Below are positions 1 to 7,720 of a stretch of 47,581 nt of DNA, one piece after another. A program made the translations under genes and the position numbers. The notes below the pieces were generated by a model. That model saw only the letters and a list, made by a program, of their open reading frames with translations. It had not been told where the DNA came from and searched no databases. Numbering within the stretch: position 1 is the first letter of the stretch; each line of letters begins with the position of its first letter. Source of the DNA: Hyphomicrobium sp. (lineage in GTDB: Bacteria; Pseudomonadota; Alphaproteobacteria; Rhizobiales; Hyphomicrobiaceae); assembly GCF_003987855.1 (NCBI RefSeq), contig NZ_RXIZ01000015.1, positions 1 to 47,581 of the forward strand. The letters run 5' to 3'.

Positions 1-26
1 GCGCGTCGACGGCGGCGAAACCAAGG

Positions 27-107
27 TAATCTAAACTTGATGGTGAAGGGAACGTGGAACCTCGAGGCGAAGGCGGCTGAGGGTAGCGCAGACGGTAGTT
101 TAGATTA
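27..107. repeat. 11-bp inverted repeat, arms 59 bases apart
   Basis: TAATCTAAACT at 27-37 is the exact reverse complement of AGTTTAGATTA at 97-107. It lies just past the end of the reductase gene on the minus strand. Nothing else is recognised in bases 1-147. It could be a long hairpin, a regulator site pair or the trace of a small mobile element. Function is unknown. Confidence 0.4.
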
Positions 108-147
108 TGGGAAGGCGCGCAGTCGTATAGCTGACGATTAGATTTTC

Positions 148-909
148 TTACAACCTTGTTTCGCCCGTCGGACCGAACCGCTCCGTCCGGATACGGCTCT
201 CGGTGTGACCCAGCCCCACGAGTTGCTCGGCGATTTCTTCGACGAACGTCGTCGGGCCGCAGACATAAACGTCAGGATTACCCGCAGGAAAAAACTGTCT
301 GCGGGTTAGCATCTCCCGATCAATTCTTCCACGCTCGCTGTCCCACGCAGGAGGTACAGTACGTGTCAATGTATGGGTTAGCGTGAAGTTATTGGACTGC
401 GATGCGAGACGGTCGAGTTCAGAGCGATATATGATCTGCTCGACGCCTCGCGAGGAATAAAGCAGTCGAGCAGGCTTGGTTGCTCCTGCCGACGTACGGG
501 AGCGCAGCATTGACATGAGCGGAACGATGCCCGAGCCGCCCGCAATGAGCAGCAATCCGTAATCGTGAGCGGCGGACCATGCAAAGTAGCCGCCGATAGG
601 GCCACGTATCTCGATTTGGTCACCGACGCGCAGCTCGTCATGGAGAAAGCCTGACACCTCCCCATCTGGAATGGCATCGACCGTCAGCTCTATCACCGGA
701 TGCACCCCGGCGCCGGAAGCGATTGAATAGCTGCGCTGAGCGACGTACCCATCTTCAGCAGTCAAGCGCAGGTCAACATGCTGCCCGCCGAGATGGCCCG
801 GCCAGCCGGGGACATCGAACCTGATCGTCTTGACCGTCTTTGTTTCTTCGCGGATTGCCACCACTGTAGCGAGTCGCCACTGCACGGCGGCGGTGGTCGC
901 GCCGGTCAT
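148..909 (-). CDS. FAD/NAD(P)H ferredoxin-reductase-type oxidoreductase
   Basis: This 253-residue protein belongs to the ferredoxin-NADP reductase superfamily. The FAD-binding motif RSYSIAS is at about residues 59-65, the nucleotide-binding glycine motif GGSGIVP at 124-130, and a CGPTTF motif with the usual ERFGPTG end lies near the C-terminus. There is no [2Fe-2S] domain, so it is a flavin-only reductase. Its ATG overlaps the stop of the molybdoenzyme gene upstream (ATGA at 906-909), so the two are translationally coupled. It most likely passes electrons between NAD(P)H and that molybdoenzyme; this partnership is inferred from gene order. It is the last gene of the pair. Confidence 0.9.
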   Translation of the reverse strand: MTGATTAAVQWRLATVVAIREETKTVKTIRFDVPGWPGHLGGQHVDLRLTAEDGYVAQRSYSIASGAGVHPVIELTVDAIPDGEVSGFLHDELRVGDQIEIRGPIGGYFAWSAAHDYGLLLIAGGSGIVPLMSMLRSRTSAGATKPARLLYSSRGVEQIIYRSELDRLASQSNNFTLTHTLTRTVPPAWDSERGRIDREMLTRRQFFPAGNPDVYVCGPTTFVEEIAEQLVGLGHTESRIRTERFGPTGETRL

Positions 910-1523
910 TGGTCGCCCTCGTAGCGTTGTTCGCGCCAGGGATCACCGCGCATATGATAGCCTCGCGATTCCCAGAAGCCTGGAGCGTCGCTCTCTCGGA
1001 AGGCAAGGCGCCGCACCCACTTCGCACTTTTCCAAAAATAAAGGTGAGGCACCAGGAGCCGCGCCGGGCCGCCGTGAGATGGGAGAAGAGGCAGATCGTC
1101 GAAGTGCGTCGCGATCATGGCGCGCGCTTCGACCAAGTCAGAGACGAGCAAGTTCGTCGTATATCCGCCGTCGCAATGAGCCATGAGAAATCCCGTCGGC
1201 GCAGAACTCAACCCAGCGGAGCGGAGCAGATCGTCAATCTTTACTCCCCGCCAGCGTGTATCGAATTTCGACCATTTCGTCACGCAGTGGATGTCCGAGG
1301 TCAACTCAGTTTGCGGGAGAGCCTCAAATTGGTCCCATGTCCATTTGCCGAGCAACGATCCTCCATGCTGAAGGGCGAGGCTCCAGCGATCGAGCTGCGT
1401 GTGCTGAGAGGGGCCAGCGGTTAGCACAGGGAATTCTGGTGTTAGGTACTGTCCCGGCGGCAACCTAAAGCGATCATCCCAACCGCCGCGACGCTTCCCT
1501 TTGAAGCCTCTGGTCACATGCAA
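906..1523 (-). CDS. Sulfite-oxidase-like molybdopterin oxidoreductase
   Basis: A 205-residue protein consisting of one oxidoreductase molybdopterin-binding domain of the sulfite oxidase/YedY type. Cys80 in the IHCVTKWS segment fits the conserved molybdenum-ligating cysteine. The C-terminus (GYHMRGDPWREQRY) is typical of the short sulfite oxidase-like group that lacks the haem and dimerisation domains. No signal peptide is visible, so it should be cytoplasmic. The start is read as TTG at 1523 because a GAGGAG Shine-Dalgarno lies about 8 bases upstream; GTG at 1517 is an alternative. The stop overlaps the start of the flavin reductase, its probable electron partner. The substrate cannot be told from sequence. 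Confidence 0.87.
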   Translation of the reverse strand: MHVTRGFKGKRRGGWDDRFRLPPGQYLTPEFPVLTAGPSQHTQLDRWSLALQHGGSLLGKWTWDQFEALPQTELTSDIHCVTKWSKFDTRWRGVKIDDLLRSAGLSSAPTGFLMAHCDGGYTTNLLVSDLVEARAMIATHFDDLPLLPSHGGPARLLVPHLYFWKSAKWVRRLAFRESDAPGFWESRGYHMRGDPWREQRYEGDQ

Positions 1524-1569
1524 CGCGTGTACTCCTCGTCAGACGGTAAAGCCGTATCAAACGCTTCCA

Positions 1570-2547
1570 TCACCGATTAATCCGTGCGGTCGCCATGAAG
1601 CGAAGTATAAGTTCGGCGATCTCGTCGTTCTTTTCGTCCATCGCGAAGTGACCTGCATCTAAGAGATGGACTTCAGCATCGGGCAAATCGCGTTTGAACG
1701 CCTCGCCGCCAGCGGCGATAAAAGAAGGGTCGTTCGCCCCCCAGACGACCAGAGTTGGCGGTTTGTGTTCGCGAAGCCAAGCCTGCCAGGCAGGATACGA
1801 CGCGACGTTTGTGCGATAATCGTAGAGAAGAGCGGCCTGGATTTCCCTTTGGCCAGGTGCCGAAAGATGAGCGAACTCGTCAGTCCAAGTGTCGGGATTG
1901 TAAAGTTCCGGATGCGATGTTCCGGCGACGTGGCGCTGCTTCGTTGCATCGAAGGACAGAAAGGAATCGATGACCTCCGGGTGGGCCGTAGGGTTCGCCC
2001 AATACTGCCCAATCTTTGCCCATTTAGGACCGAGTCCCTCGCGATAGACATTCCCGTTTTGGACTATAAGAGCTTGCACCCTTTCTGGGTGGGCCAACAT
2101 GATCCGGAAGCCCACCGGCGCTCCATAATCGTGGATGTACAGCGCGTAGCTTGTCAGTCGGAGCTTCTCCAGAAGATGATCCGTCGTCGTCGCAAGATGA
2201 TCGAACGTGTATCCATATTCGGCTGGAGGCGGCGCGTCGCTGTGGCCGAAGCCAGGAAAATCAGGCGCAACCAGATGGTAGTTCATCGCCAGGAGAGGGA
2301 TGAGCGCATCGAACTCACGCGAAGACGATGGAAAGCCGTGCAATAAAACAATTGTTGGTGCGTCGCTCCGACCGGCTTCGCGATAGAATATTTTGACACC
2401 GTCGATGTGTTCGTAGCGATAGGTTGTTGGCATCGTCTCGGCAATGGCTGTCAGCGGCTGGCCGAAGAAAAGTGCGGCGATACCGATCGCCGCAAATTTC
2501 AGTCTCATCGTCTTCATCCTCTCAAAGCTTTGCGTCACCGCGTTCAT
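1570..2547 (-). CDS. Exported alpha/beta hydrolase (epoxide hydrolase/dehalogenase-like)
   Basis: A 325-residue alpha/beta hydrolase. An N-terminal signal peptide (LKFAAIGIAALFFG and an AIAE cleavage region) is followed by the fold. The oxyanion-hole motif LLHGFP is at about 68-73, and the nucleophile elbow reads HDYGAPVG with an aspartate at residue 140 instead of serine, as in epoxide hydrolases and haloalkane dehalogenases. The catalytic histidine is near residue 300 in DAGHFAMDE. The ATG at 2547 overlaps the stop of the DUF417 gene by four bases; in-frame ATGs at 2517 and 2508 are possible and place the signal peptide nearer the start. It probably acts in the periplasm. Substrate unknown. 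Confidence 0.88.
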   Translation of the reverse strand: MNAVTQSFERMKTMRLKFAAIGIAALFFGQPLTAIAETMPTTYRYEHIDGVKIFYREAGRSDAPTIVLLHGFPSSSREFDALIPLLAMNYHLVAPDFPGFGHSDAPPPAEYGYTFDHLATTTDHLLEKLRLTSYALYIHDYGAPVGFRIMLAHPERVQALIVQNGNVYREGLGPKWAKIGQYWANPTAHPEVIDSFLSFDATKQRHVAGTSHPELYNPDTWTDEFAHLSAPGQREIQAALLYDYRTNVASYPAWQAWLREHKPPTLVVWGANDPSFIAAGGEAFKRDLPDAEVHLLDAGHFAMDEKNDEIAELILRFMATARINR

Positions 2548-3032
2548 TTGGACGATGCGGTCCGAGAGGCAAGAAGGAGAGTAATTGATGCCGCCAAAAG
2601 GACCAGATCCTTGAGAAGAAACTGTCCCGGTAGCGCCGAAATGGCAGGGAAACCGCCGGCCGTGGCCTCGAAGACCCCAGGCGTGCTGGCGAAGAAGGTC
2701 AACGTGATCACATAGGTCGCGATCGACATTGCTGCGCCAACGGCGGAGAGGACGGGGACGAATGCTCCAGCGATCAAAGCCACAGCAGTCGACAACTCGA
2801 GAACTCCGATGACATCACTCGTGCCCTGAATTCCAAAAAGCGTCTGCATCCATCCCATAATTGGGCTGTTCGCAACGAAGGGAGCGATAGCATTCGCCTC
2901 GTAGTTCGAGAACTTCATGCCACCGAACCAGAGGAAGATCACGACTAGTGACCAACGTAATGGGGCCACGATAGAAAGTGATCCGGAATTGTGTTCGGCG
3001 ACGGCGAAGCGAGCCTGTTGGGTGTTGTTCAT
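2544..3032 (-). CDS. DUF417 (YkgB-type) membrane protein
   Basis: A 162-residue inner-membrane protein with about four hydrophobic segments. The N-terminal segment RWSLVVIFLWFGGMKF and the following NSPIMGW region are characteristic of the DUF417/YkgB family, related to DoxX. The start at 3032 is chosen over a longer open frame because AAGGAG lies seven bases before it. The gene overlaps the downstream alpha/beta hydrolase by ATGA, so both are made from one message. Family members often accompany oxidoreductase or hydrolase genes, but a biochemical function is not established. Confidence 0.85.
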   Translation of the reverse strand: MNNTQQARFAVAEHNSGSLSIVAPLRWSLVVIFLWFGGMKFSNYEANAIAPFVANSPIMGWMQTLFGIQGTSDVIGVLELSTAVALIAGAFVPVLSAVGAAMSIATYVITLTFFASTPGVFEATAGGFPAISALPGQFLLKDLVLLAASITLLLASRTASSK

Positions 3033-3421
3033 AACATATCTCCTTGAAAGTTTTCGGTCCGGGCGTCGTCGCCCGCCATCAGGGGATACGGCCTTCCGAA
3101 ATTTTTCATCAGGTCCTATCTCCGAAACCGTCACTTCCGCATTCCGAGAGGCTCGGGTGCACGTGGTCCGATGCTACGCTTTTTGGGGGTCTGCTGAGTA
3201 ACGATCCGAAATTCGGCGATTGGAACGGATGGAGGAAGTCGCAGAGATCGACCGCCGCAATCGATAAGCCGGAGCCGTTTGTTGTTGCATTTTTGAACTG
3301 AAACGCCGCAATCGCGATTTGCCGGCGGGAGACCGTCATAACTAGATGCGGCGAAGAGTTTTGAAGTCGATCAAGTCCGATCATCGGTCCCCGCTTACGC
3401 GGGGACCGATGCTTATCCCGC
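3033..3421. other. Gene-free stretch (389 bp)
   Basis: This stretch holds the promoter region of the DUF417-hydrolase pair at its left end and, at its right end, a strong hairpin listed separately. A 91-codon open frame on the minus strand (3109-3384) has no ribosome-binding site or recognisable protein features. I see no RNA gene. Confidence 0.5.
3383..3410 (-). terminator. 12-bp hairpin after the small secreted protein gene
   Basis: ATCGGTCCCCGC and its exact reverse complement flank a TTAC loop, about 12 bases past the stop codon of the gene at 3422-3694. No T-run follows in the minus direction, so it is either a weak intrinsic terminator or an mRNA 3'-end stabiliser. Confidence 0.6.
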
Positions 3422-3694
3422 CTATTTGCCTTTCGCCTTTTCGGCCATCTGTCGCTCTATTTCGTCCCACACGCCGTGAGGAGAAAAACCATCGCCGGCT
3501 TTGCAGGCGGTATAAGCATCGTATGATCTACGCACGGCATCAGCGAGTTCGTACCCGCTCGTCTTATCGATAAAGATCGACATCTTCATCATGTGATCCT
3601 TGAAGCCTTTGTCGCAATCATACTTTTCGGCTGAGGCCGGACCTGCAATCAGCGTCAACGCCCCTACGATGATGACAGATGTAATTAGCTTCAT
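3422..3694 (-). CDS. Small secreted protein of unknown function
   Basis: A 90-residue protein with a clear signal peptide (MKLITSVIIVGALTLIAG, cleavage after ASA) and a mature part of about 70 residues. Two cysteines (YDCDKG and TACKAG) could form a disulfide. The start at 3694 is supported by GGAG about seven bases upstream; the longer frame to 3742 has no such site. It stands alone between a hairpin and the AraC regulator. I do not recognise a family. Confidence 0.7.
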   Translation of the reverse strand: MKLITSVIIVGALTLIAGPASAEKYDCDKGFKDHMMKMSIFIDKTSGYELADAVRRSYDAYTACKAGDGFSPHGVWDEIERQMAEKAKGK

Positions 3695-3857
3695 AAAAGG
3701 CTCCGAGTTTTTGTTGGCAACTTCGACGGTGCGCCCGCGCACGCGCGCACGGCGCTACCCTATAAAGTCGCCACCGTCTCGGAATCCGAATTGAGAGCCA
3801 ATTCGTCCAAATGTGAATGAGGAGAAGTAACGCCAGTAGCCACTTTAGAATCGGCAA

Positions 3858-4850
3858 TTATCGGGAGTCGGCGTCTGAGCTTTCCTCTTCCATTATCCAA
3901 GTGTCGTCAGCAGGTCGACTGCCCGCTCGATAGTCCGTGGGATCGACGCCGTAGATCGCCCGGAAGGCGCGTGAAAAGCTGCTACGGTTTACATAGCCGA
4001 CAGCGTTGGCGACCTGCTCCACGGTCATCATTTTCGCCTCCAAAAGGTTTGCTGCACGACGCATCCTCAGTTCCCTTAGGGCAGCGAGCGGAGACACGCC
4101 CAGTACCTCAGAAAACCGAGACATAAATGCGGAGCGGCTGAGACCCGCGACCCGTGCCAATGTGTTTGTCGTATGGTTTTCGCAGGGATCGGCGATCATG
4201 GCCGCAAAGGCGCGTGCAATTTGCGGATCACTCATGATTGGAAAGCGCTGAGTCCAGAGCTTGGGCTCCTCGAACGATCTGCGCAGCACAGCCAGGATGA
4301 TTTGCTTGAGCAGCGATCCGATCATGGCAGCGCGGCCTACGCGTTCGGAAGCAGTTTCATCCAGAACTGCAGCGAGACTTTGATCGATGCGATCCTCCGG
4401 ATCAAACTGCTCCGCAAACGGAGCGATCAGTGTGCTGAAGATATCTATCGATTGCCCGTATAAAGTTTCAAAGTACCCGCAAATCAAGACAAGTTCAGGC
4501 CCCCCCGACCCCGCAACGATTTCGTCCACTTTTCCTTGCTCAAGCGCGCTTACATCGAAGCGCTTTGTGTTCGAGGGCGCTGGCCGGCTGATTTCGACAC
4601 GTACAGGCAACATCGAGGGTACGATGACCATTGAATGAGGTGTTAAGTCGATCGGTGGAAAACCGGCTATCCTCATCGTTCCATAACCACGCACCACATA
4701 GTGGATTGCAGTCTTTCGACCGGCGGTAAACGCCAACTGCCAGCCGGGATTGATTATGCAATGAGCGAGGCCACCCATCTGAACATCGATGCCGATCATC
4801 AACTGATCAATATCCTGGGCTGCGACGGACGGCTTCGGACGTTCGGACAT
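3858..4850 (-). CDS. AraC-family regulator with cupin N-terminus
   Basis: A 330-residue transcription factor. Residues about 10-200 form a cupin-like sensor domain of the AraC_binding/Cupin_6 type (HYVVRGYGTMRIAG). Residues about 210-310 carry the two helix-turn-helix motifs of the AraC/XylS family (LARVAGLSRSAFMSRF and VANAVGYVNRSSFSRAF). Cupin_6 regulators commonly control nearby oxidoreductase or hydrolase genes, so the DUF417-hydrolase pair is a possible target; that is inference. Ligand unknown. Confidence 0.9.
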   Translation of the reverse strand: MSERPKPSVAAQDIDQLMIGIDVQMGGLAHCIINPGWQLAFTAGRKTAIHYVVRGYGTMRIAGFPPIDLTPHSMVIVPSMLPVRVEISRPAPSNTKRFDVSALEQGKVDEIVAGSGGPELVLICGYFETLYGQSIDIFSTLIAPFAEQFDPEDRIDQSLAAVLDETASERVGRAAMIGSLLKQIILAVLRRSFEEPKLWTQRFPIMSDPQIARAFAAMIADPCENHTTNTLARVAGLSRSAFMSRFSEVLGVSPLAALRELRMRRAANLLEAKMMTVEQVANAVGYVNRSSFSRAFRAIYGVDPTDYRAGSRPADDTWIMEEESSDADSR

Positions 4851-5150
4851 TTAGTTACCCTTGGCGCATAGCTTTGTTTGACACCTTCTGACTACCAAGC
4901 CAGCCTCACAGCGTGAAGTGCTCAGTGATGGCTCCGACGTTGAACCCCGACTATACGCAGCGCCCTGAACCCGATGACCTGTTCCCAGTTTTGACACGTG
5001 CACACGCACAAGCCGCGTATCTTCAATGCAGAAAACGGCCGCGCAGTTCGCGGCCGTTTTTTGGCTTTAGTGCGGATTACCCTTCGAGCTGCGAACCTCA
5101 TCGTACACATAACGAGCTTAGGCGCTGCGGCCGAGAAGGATTACTTGAGA
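4851..5150. other. Gene-free stretch (300 bp)
   Basis: It contains the upstream region of the AraC gene and the terminator at 5032-5062. Open frames here are short, lack ribosome-binding sites and match nothing I recognise. Confidence 0.5.
5032..5062 (-). terminator. Intrinsic terminator after msrA
   Basis: AAAACGGCCGCG and CGCGGCCGTTTT form a perfect 12-bp stem with a 5-base loop. T-runs occur on both sides, six on the plus strand and four on the minus strand, so it can work in both directions. It lies about 90 bases past the msrA stop and should end the msrB-msrA message. Confidence 0.85.
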
Positions 5151-5657
5151 TCAGCCAGCCTTCTTGAGTCCGAGCTTCCAATTCGGCCGAACGAAATGGC
5201 AGGTGTAGCCTTCCGGGTACCGCTCCAAATAGTCTTGGTGCTCTGGCTCGGCTTCCCAGAAATCGCCAACGGGCGCGACCTCTGTGACAACCTTTGCAGG
5301 CCAAATGCCCGAGTCGTTGATGTCCGCAATGGTCTGCTCGGCGATGCGCTTCTGATCCGGAGACACATAGAAGATCGCGGAGCGATAACTGAGACCTCGA
5401 TCGTTGCCCTGACGGTTCAATGTTGTCGGATCGTGAATTTGGAAGAAAAACTCAAGGACGTCGCGATAACTGACTTTGTCAGCATCAAAGATTATTTCGA
5501 GCGCTTCGGCGTGGGTACCGTGGTTGCGGTAGGTCGCGTTGGGAACATCGCCGCCCGTATAGCCAACTCGGGTCGAAATCACACCATCGTATTTGCGGAG
5601 GAGATCCTGCATCCCCCAGAAGCATCCCCCAGCAAGAACCGCACGTTCTTGGTTCAT
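5151..5657 (-). CDS. msrA: Peptide methionine-(S)-sulfoxide reductase MsrA
   Basis: A 168-residue enzyme that reduces the S epimer of methionine sulfoxide in proteins using thioredoxin. The family motif GGCFWG with catalytic Cys12 is at the N-terminus, and [15 protein letters not shown] and [10 protein letters not shown] follow as in canonical MsrA. No export signal is present, so it is cytoplasmic. Its start overlaps the msrB stop (ATGA at 5654-5657), making a coupled msrB-msrA operon that repairs both sulfoxide epimers after oxidative stress. Confidence 0.96.
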   Translation of the reverse strand: MNQERAVLAGGCFWGMQDLLRKYDGVISTRVGYTGGDVPNATYRNHGTHAEALEIIFDADKVSYRDVLEFFFQIHDPTTLNRQGNDRGLSYRSAIFYVSPDQKRIAEQTIADINDSGIWPAKVVTEVAPVGDFWEAEPEHQDYLERYPEGYTCHFVRPNWKLGLKKAG

Positions 5658-6103
5658 CGTATTTCCTCCACTTGATGGAGATAGGCACCATATCCTTGCG
5701 CTTCCATTTCGTCACGAGGCACGAAGCGAAGAGATGCCGAATTGATGCAATAGCGCAAGCCGCCGCGATCTTTGGGACCATCGGGAAAAACATGCCCAAG
5801 GTGACTATCGCCGTGGGCGGAGCGGACCTCCGTGCGCACCATTCCGAGCGAGGTGTCTTGCAGCTCGTTTACATTCGCCGAAACGATCGGCTTTGTGAAA
5901 CTAGGCCACCCACAACCGGATTCGAACTTATCAGACGATGCAAAGAGCGGCTCACCAGAAACGATATCAACGTAGATGCCAGGCGCTTTATTGCTAAGAT
6001 ATTTGCCGGTTCCCGGACGCTCTGTTCCGTTCTCCTGGGTAACGCGATACTGTTCGGGCGTCAGATTGGCGATGACGCTGTCGTCTTTTTTGTACTGCTC
6101 CAT
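5654..6103 (-). CDS. msrB: Peptide methionine-(R)-sulfoxide reductase MsrB
   Basis: A 149-residue enzyme that reduces the R epimer of methionine sulfoxide. Catalytic Cys119 lies in [11 protein letters not shown] and the probable resolving Cys64 in SGCGWPSF. The two CxxC zinc motifs of the metal-binding subtype are absent (VSGEPLF and [13 protein letters not shown] instead), so this is the zinc-free form. The start at 6103 (MEQYKKDD) is preceded by GAGG at about 9 bases; a longer frame to 6187 is open but unsupported. First gene of the msrB-msrA operon. Confidence 0.95.
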   Translation of the reverse strand: MEQYKKDDSVIANLTPEQYRVTQENGTERPGTGKYLSNKAPGIYVDIVSGEPLFASSDKFESGCGWPSFTKPIVSANVNELQDTSLGMVRTEVRSAHGDSHLGHVFPDGPKDRGGLRYCINSASLRFVPRDEMEAQGYGAYLHQVEEIR

Positions 6104-6501
6104 TTGACTTTCACCTCTCTTCGCCAGCAATCGGGGCAAAACAGCCACTCCGATAGAGACGTTTGATCTCGTATTACGAAAGAACACCGGATTCTGTTAC
6201 ACAAGCCGTACCTCGTCAAAGACGGCATCCCTCAAGCATACTGTTCTTATCTCGGGTCCTCGCCTCGACGGCTATTTTCATCCGCGCAGCCAGCATCCCG
6301 GCACGATACCAGCAAATTCAGAGCCAATTCAATCGGAGCGAAGTCCGCGTGCCGGTCCGCGCGATACGCGGTTTAGGACGCTCAGCAACCATTTTCGGAC
6401 CCCTGGTTGGGGACCCTGAAGTACTACTGGTCCACGCCGAGGTTCGTTTGAAACGCGATTGCGCGCAAAGCCTCGGCCACCGCAGGTCAAAGGGGCATTT
6501 C
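6104..6501. other. Divergent intergenic region (398 bp)
   Basis: It separates msrB (minus) from the first cytochrome P460 gene (plus) and must hold both promoters. The plus-strand frame is open upstream of the P460 start, but the extension from 6163 is poor protein and a signal peptide begins only at 6502. I see no convincing operator. Confidence 0.45.
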
Positions 6502-7101
6502 ATGAAAACGCATCTCGTCGCAAGCGCTCTAACGGTCGGACTGAGTGTCTCGCTGACGGCTATCTTCGCATATGGGCAAAGTGCGACGGATGCCCCAACA
6601 TCGAAATCTCGGTATTTGCCTGAATACACGGCAGATGGCGATCTGATCTTGCCGAAAAACTTCCGCGAGTGGGTTTTCGTGGGGTCGCCGATTACACCGA
6701 ATGGTCTCAACGGCGGACACGCCAACTTTCCTGAGTACCACAACGTTTACATCGAACCAGGCTCATACGAGATTTACAAAAAGACAAAAGTCTTTCCTGA
6801 AGGAACGATCCTCTTCAAAGAGCTTCAGCTTTCGCTGCCGGCGGAAAATCCCGATGGTTCGCGTACCGAGCCATCAGGCCGAGGCTACTTTCCTGGCGCG
6901 TTCAACGGCGCAGATGTTACCGTGAAAGATAGCAAGCGCTACGCCGATGCGGGCGGGTGGGGCTTTTATAATTTCAACCATCATGAACCGAAAGCTCCGA
7001 CAGCAAAGCTGAAGCCAGTCAGCGAATGCGCTTATTGCCACCAGCAAAGTGCGAAGAAGGATGAAGTATGGACTCAGTTCTATCGACTGCTCGATGAGTG
7101 A
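6502..7101 (+). CDS. Cytochrome P460 family protein (first of two)
   Basis: A 199-residue exported c-type haem protein. A signal peptide covers about residues 1-25. The domain carries the P460 family pattern (LPKNFREWVFVG, HNVYIEPGSYE, FPEGTILFKEL) and ends with one haem motif CAYCH at 176-180. Characterised P460 enzymes oxidise hydroxylamine or related nitrogen compounds through a lysine-crosslinked haem; the activity here cannot be told from sequence. The start at 6502 is chosen for the AAGGGG site and the signal peptide. A second P460 gene follows 40 bases downstream, so they form an operon. Confidence 0.9.
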   Translation: MKTHLVASALTVGLSVSLTAIFAYGQSATDAPTSKSRYLPEYTADGDLILPKNFREWVFVGSPITPNGLNGGHANFPEYHNVYIEPGSYEIYKKTKVFPEGTILFKELQLSLPAENPDGSRTEPSGRGYFPGAFNGADVTVKDSKRYADAGGWGFYNFNHHEPKAPTAKLKPVSECAYCHQQSAKKDEVWTQFYRLLDE

Positions 7102-7141
7102 TCGCCGGTTTGCGCAAGTTGCATATTAAGGGACGTGTACC

Positions 7142-7711
7142 ATGAAAGCGATCTATACGGCAGCTGCAGCCGGTCTCTTTATTGTCGCTGCTGGCGTCAT
7201 GACGACGCTGACGCATGCTCAAGAGTCGAAGCCGGCGGAACAACTCATCGACGCGGAAGGCAATCTGAAAATTCCATCAAATTACAGGGAAACTTATCAA
7301 TACCTAGGGAGCTGGAATCCTGCGGCCGACCAGCCGGGCGAAGGCAGCAAACAAGCGCATAATGTCTACGCATCGCCGGGCACTATCGAAGCGTTTCGGA
7401 AGTCGGGGAAGTTTCCTGATGGGACGGTGCTCGTAAAAGAAGTCTTCTCCACGAAGAACGATCAGATGACGACCGGGCTCGTCAGCCACGTCGACAAACT
7501 TCAGGGTTGGTTCATGATGATCAAAGAGACCAACAACAGCCATCCTGAAAATAAGCTGTGGGGCGATGGCTGGGCATGGTCGTGGTTCGACGCCGGTCAA
7601 CCGAACAAAACAACCTCGAAGGATTATCAAGCCGACTGTAAGGGGTGCCACGTTCCAGCCCAGGACACGGACTGGATATACTCTTCGGGTTATCCGGCCC
7701 TCAACAACTAA
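7142..7711 (+). CDS. Cytochrome P460 family protein (second of two)
   Basis: A 189-residue exported haem protein. A signal peptide spans about residues 1-26 and the haem motif CKGCH sits at 166-170. The body has the P460 pattern (IPSNYRETYQYLGSW, HNVYASPGTIEAFRKSGKFPDGT, GWAWSWFD). It differs clearly from its upstream neighbour, so this is an old duplication or two separate acquisitions. A ribosome-binding site (AAGGGACG) precedes the ATG. It is probably periplasmic, with an inferred role in redox handling of small nitrogen species. Confidence 0.9.
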   Translation: MKAIYTAAAAGLFIVAAGVMTTLTHAQESKPAEQLIDAEGNLKIPSNYRETYQYLGSWNPAADQPGEGSKQAHNVYASPGTIEAFRKSGKFPDGTVLVKEVFSTKNDQMTTGLVSHVDKLQGWFMMIKETNNSHPENKLWGDGWAWSWFDAGQPNKTTSKDYQADCKGCHVPAQDTDWIYSSGYPALNN

Positions 7712-7720
7712 GGCTATCCC

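Noticed and set aside
3618-3857. 79-codon minus-strand frame with a hydrophobic N-terminus (LLALLLLIHIW)
   Set aside because: It overlaps the better supported secreted-protein gene in another frame and becomes Arg/Cys-rich; no ribosome-binding site.
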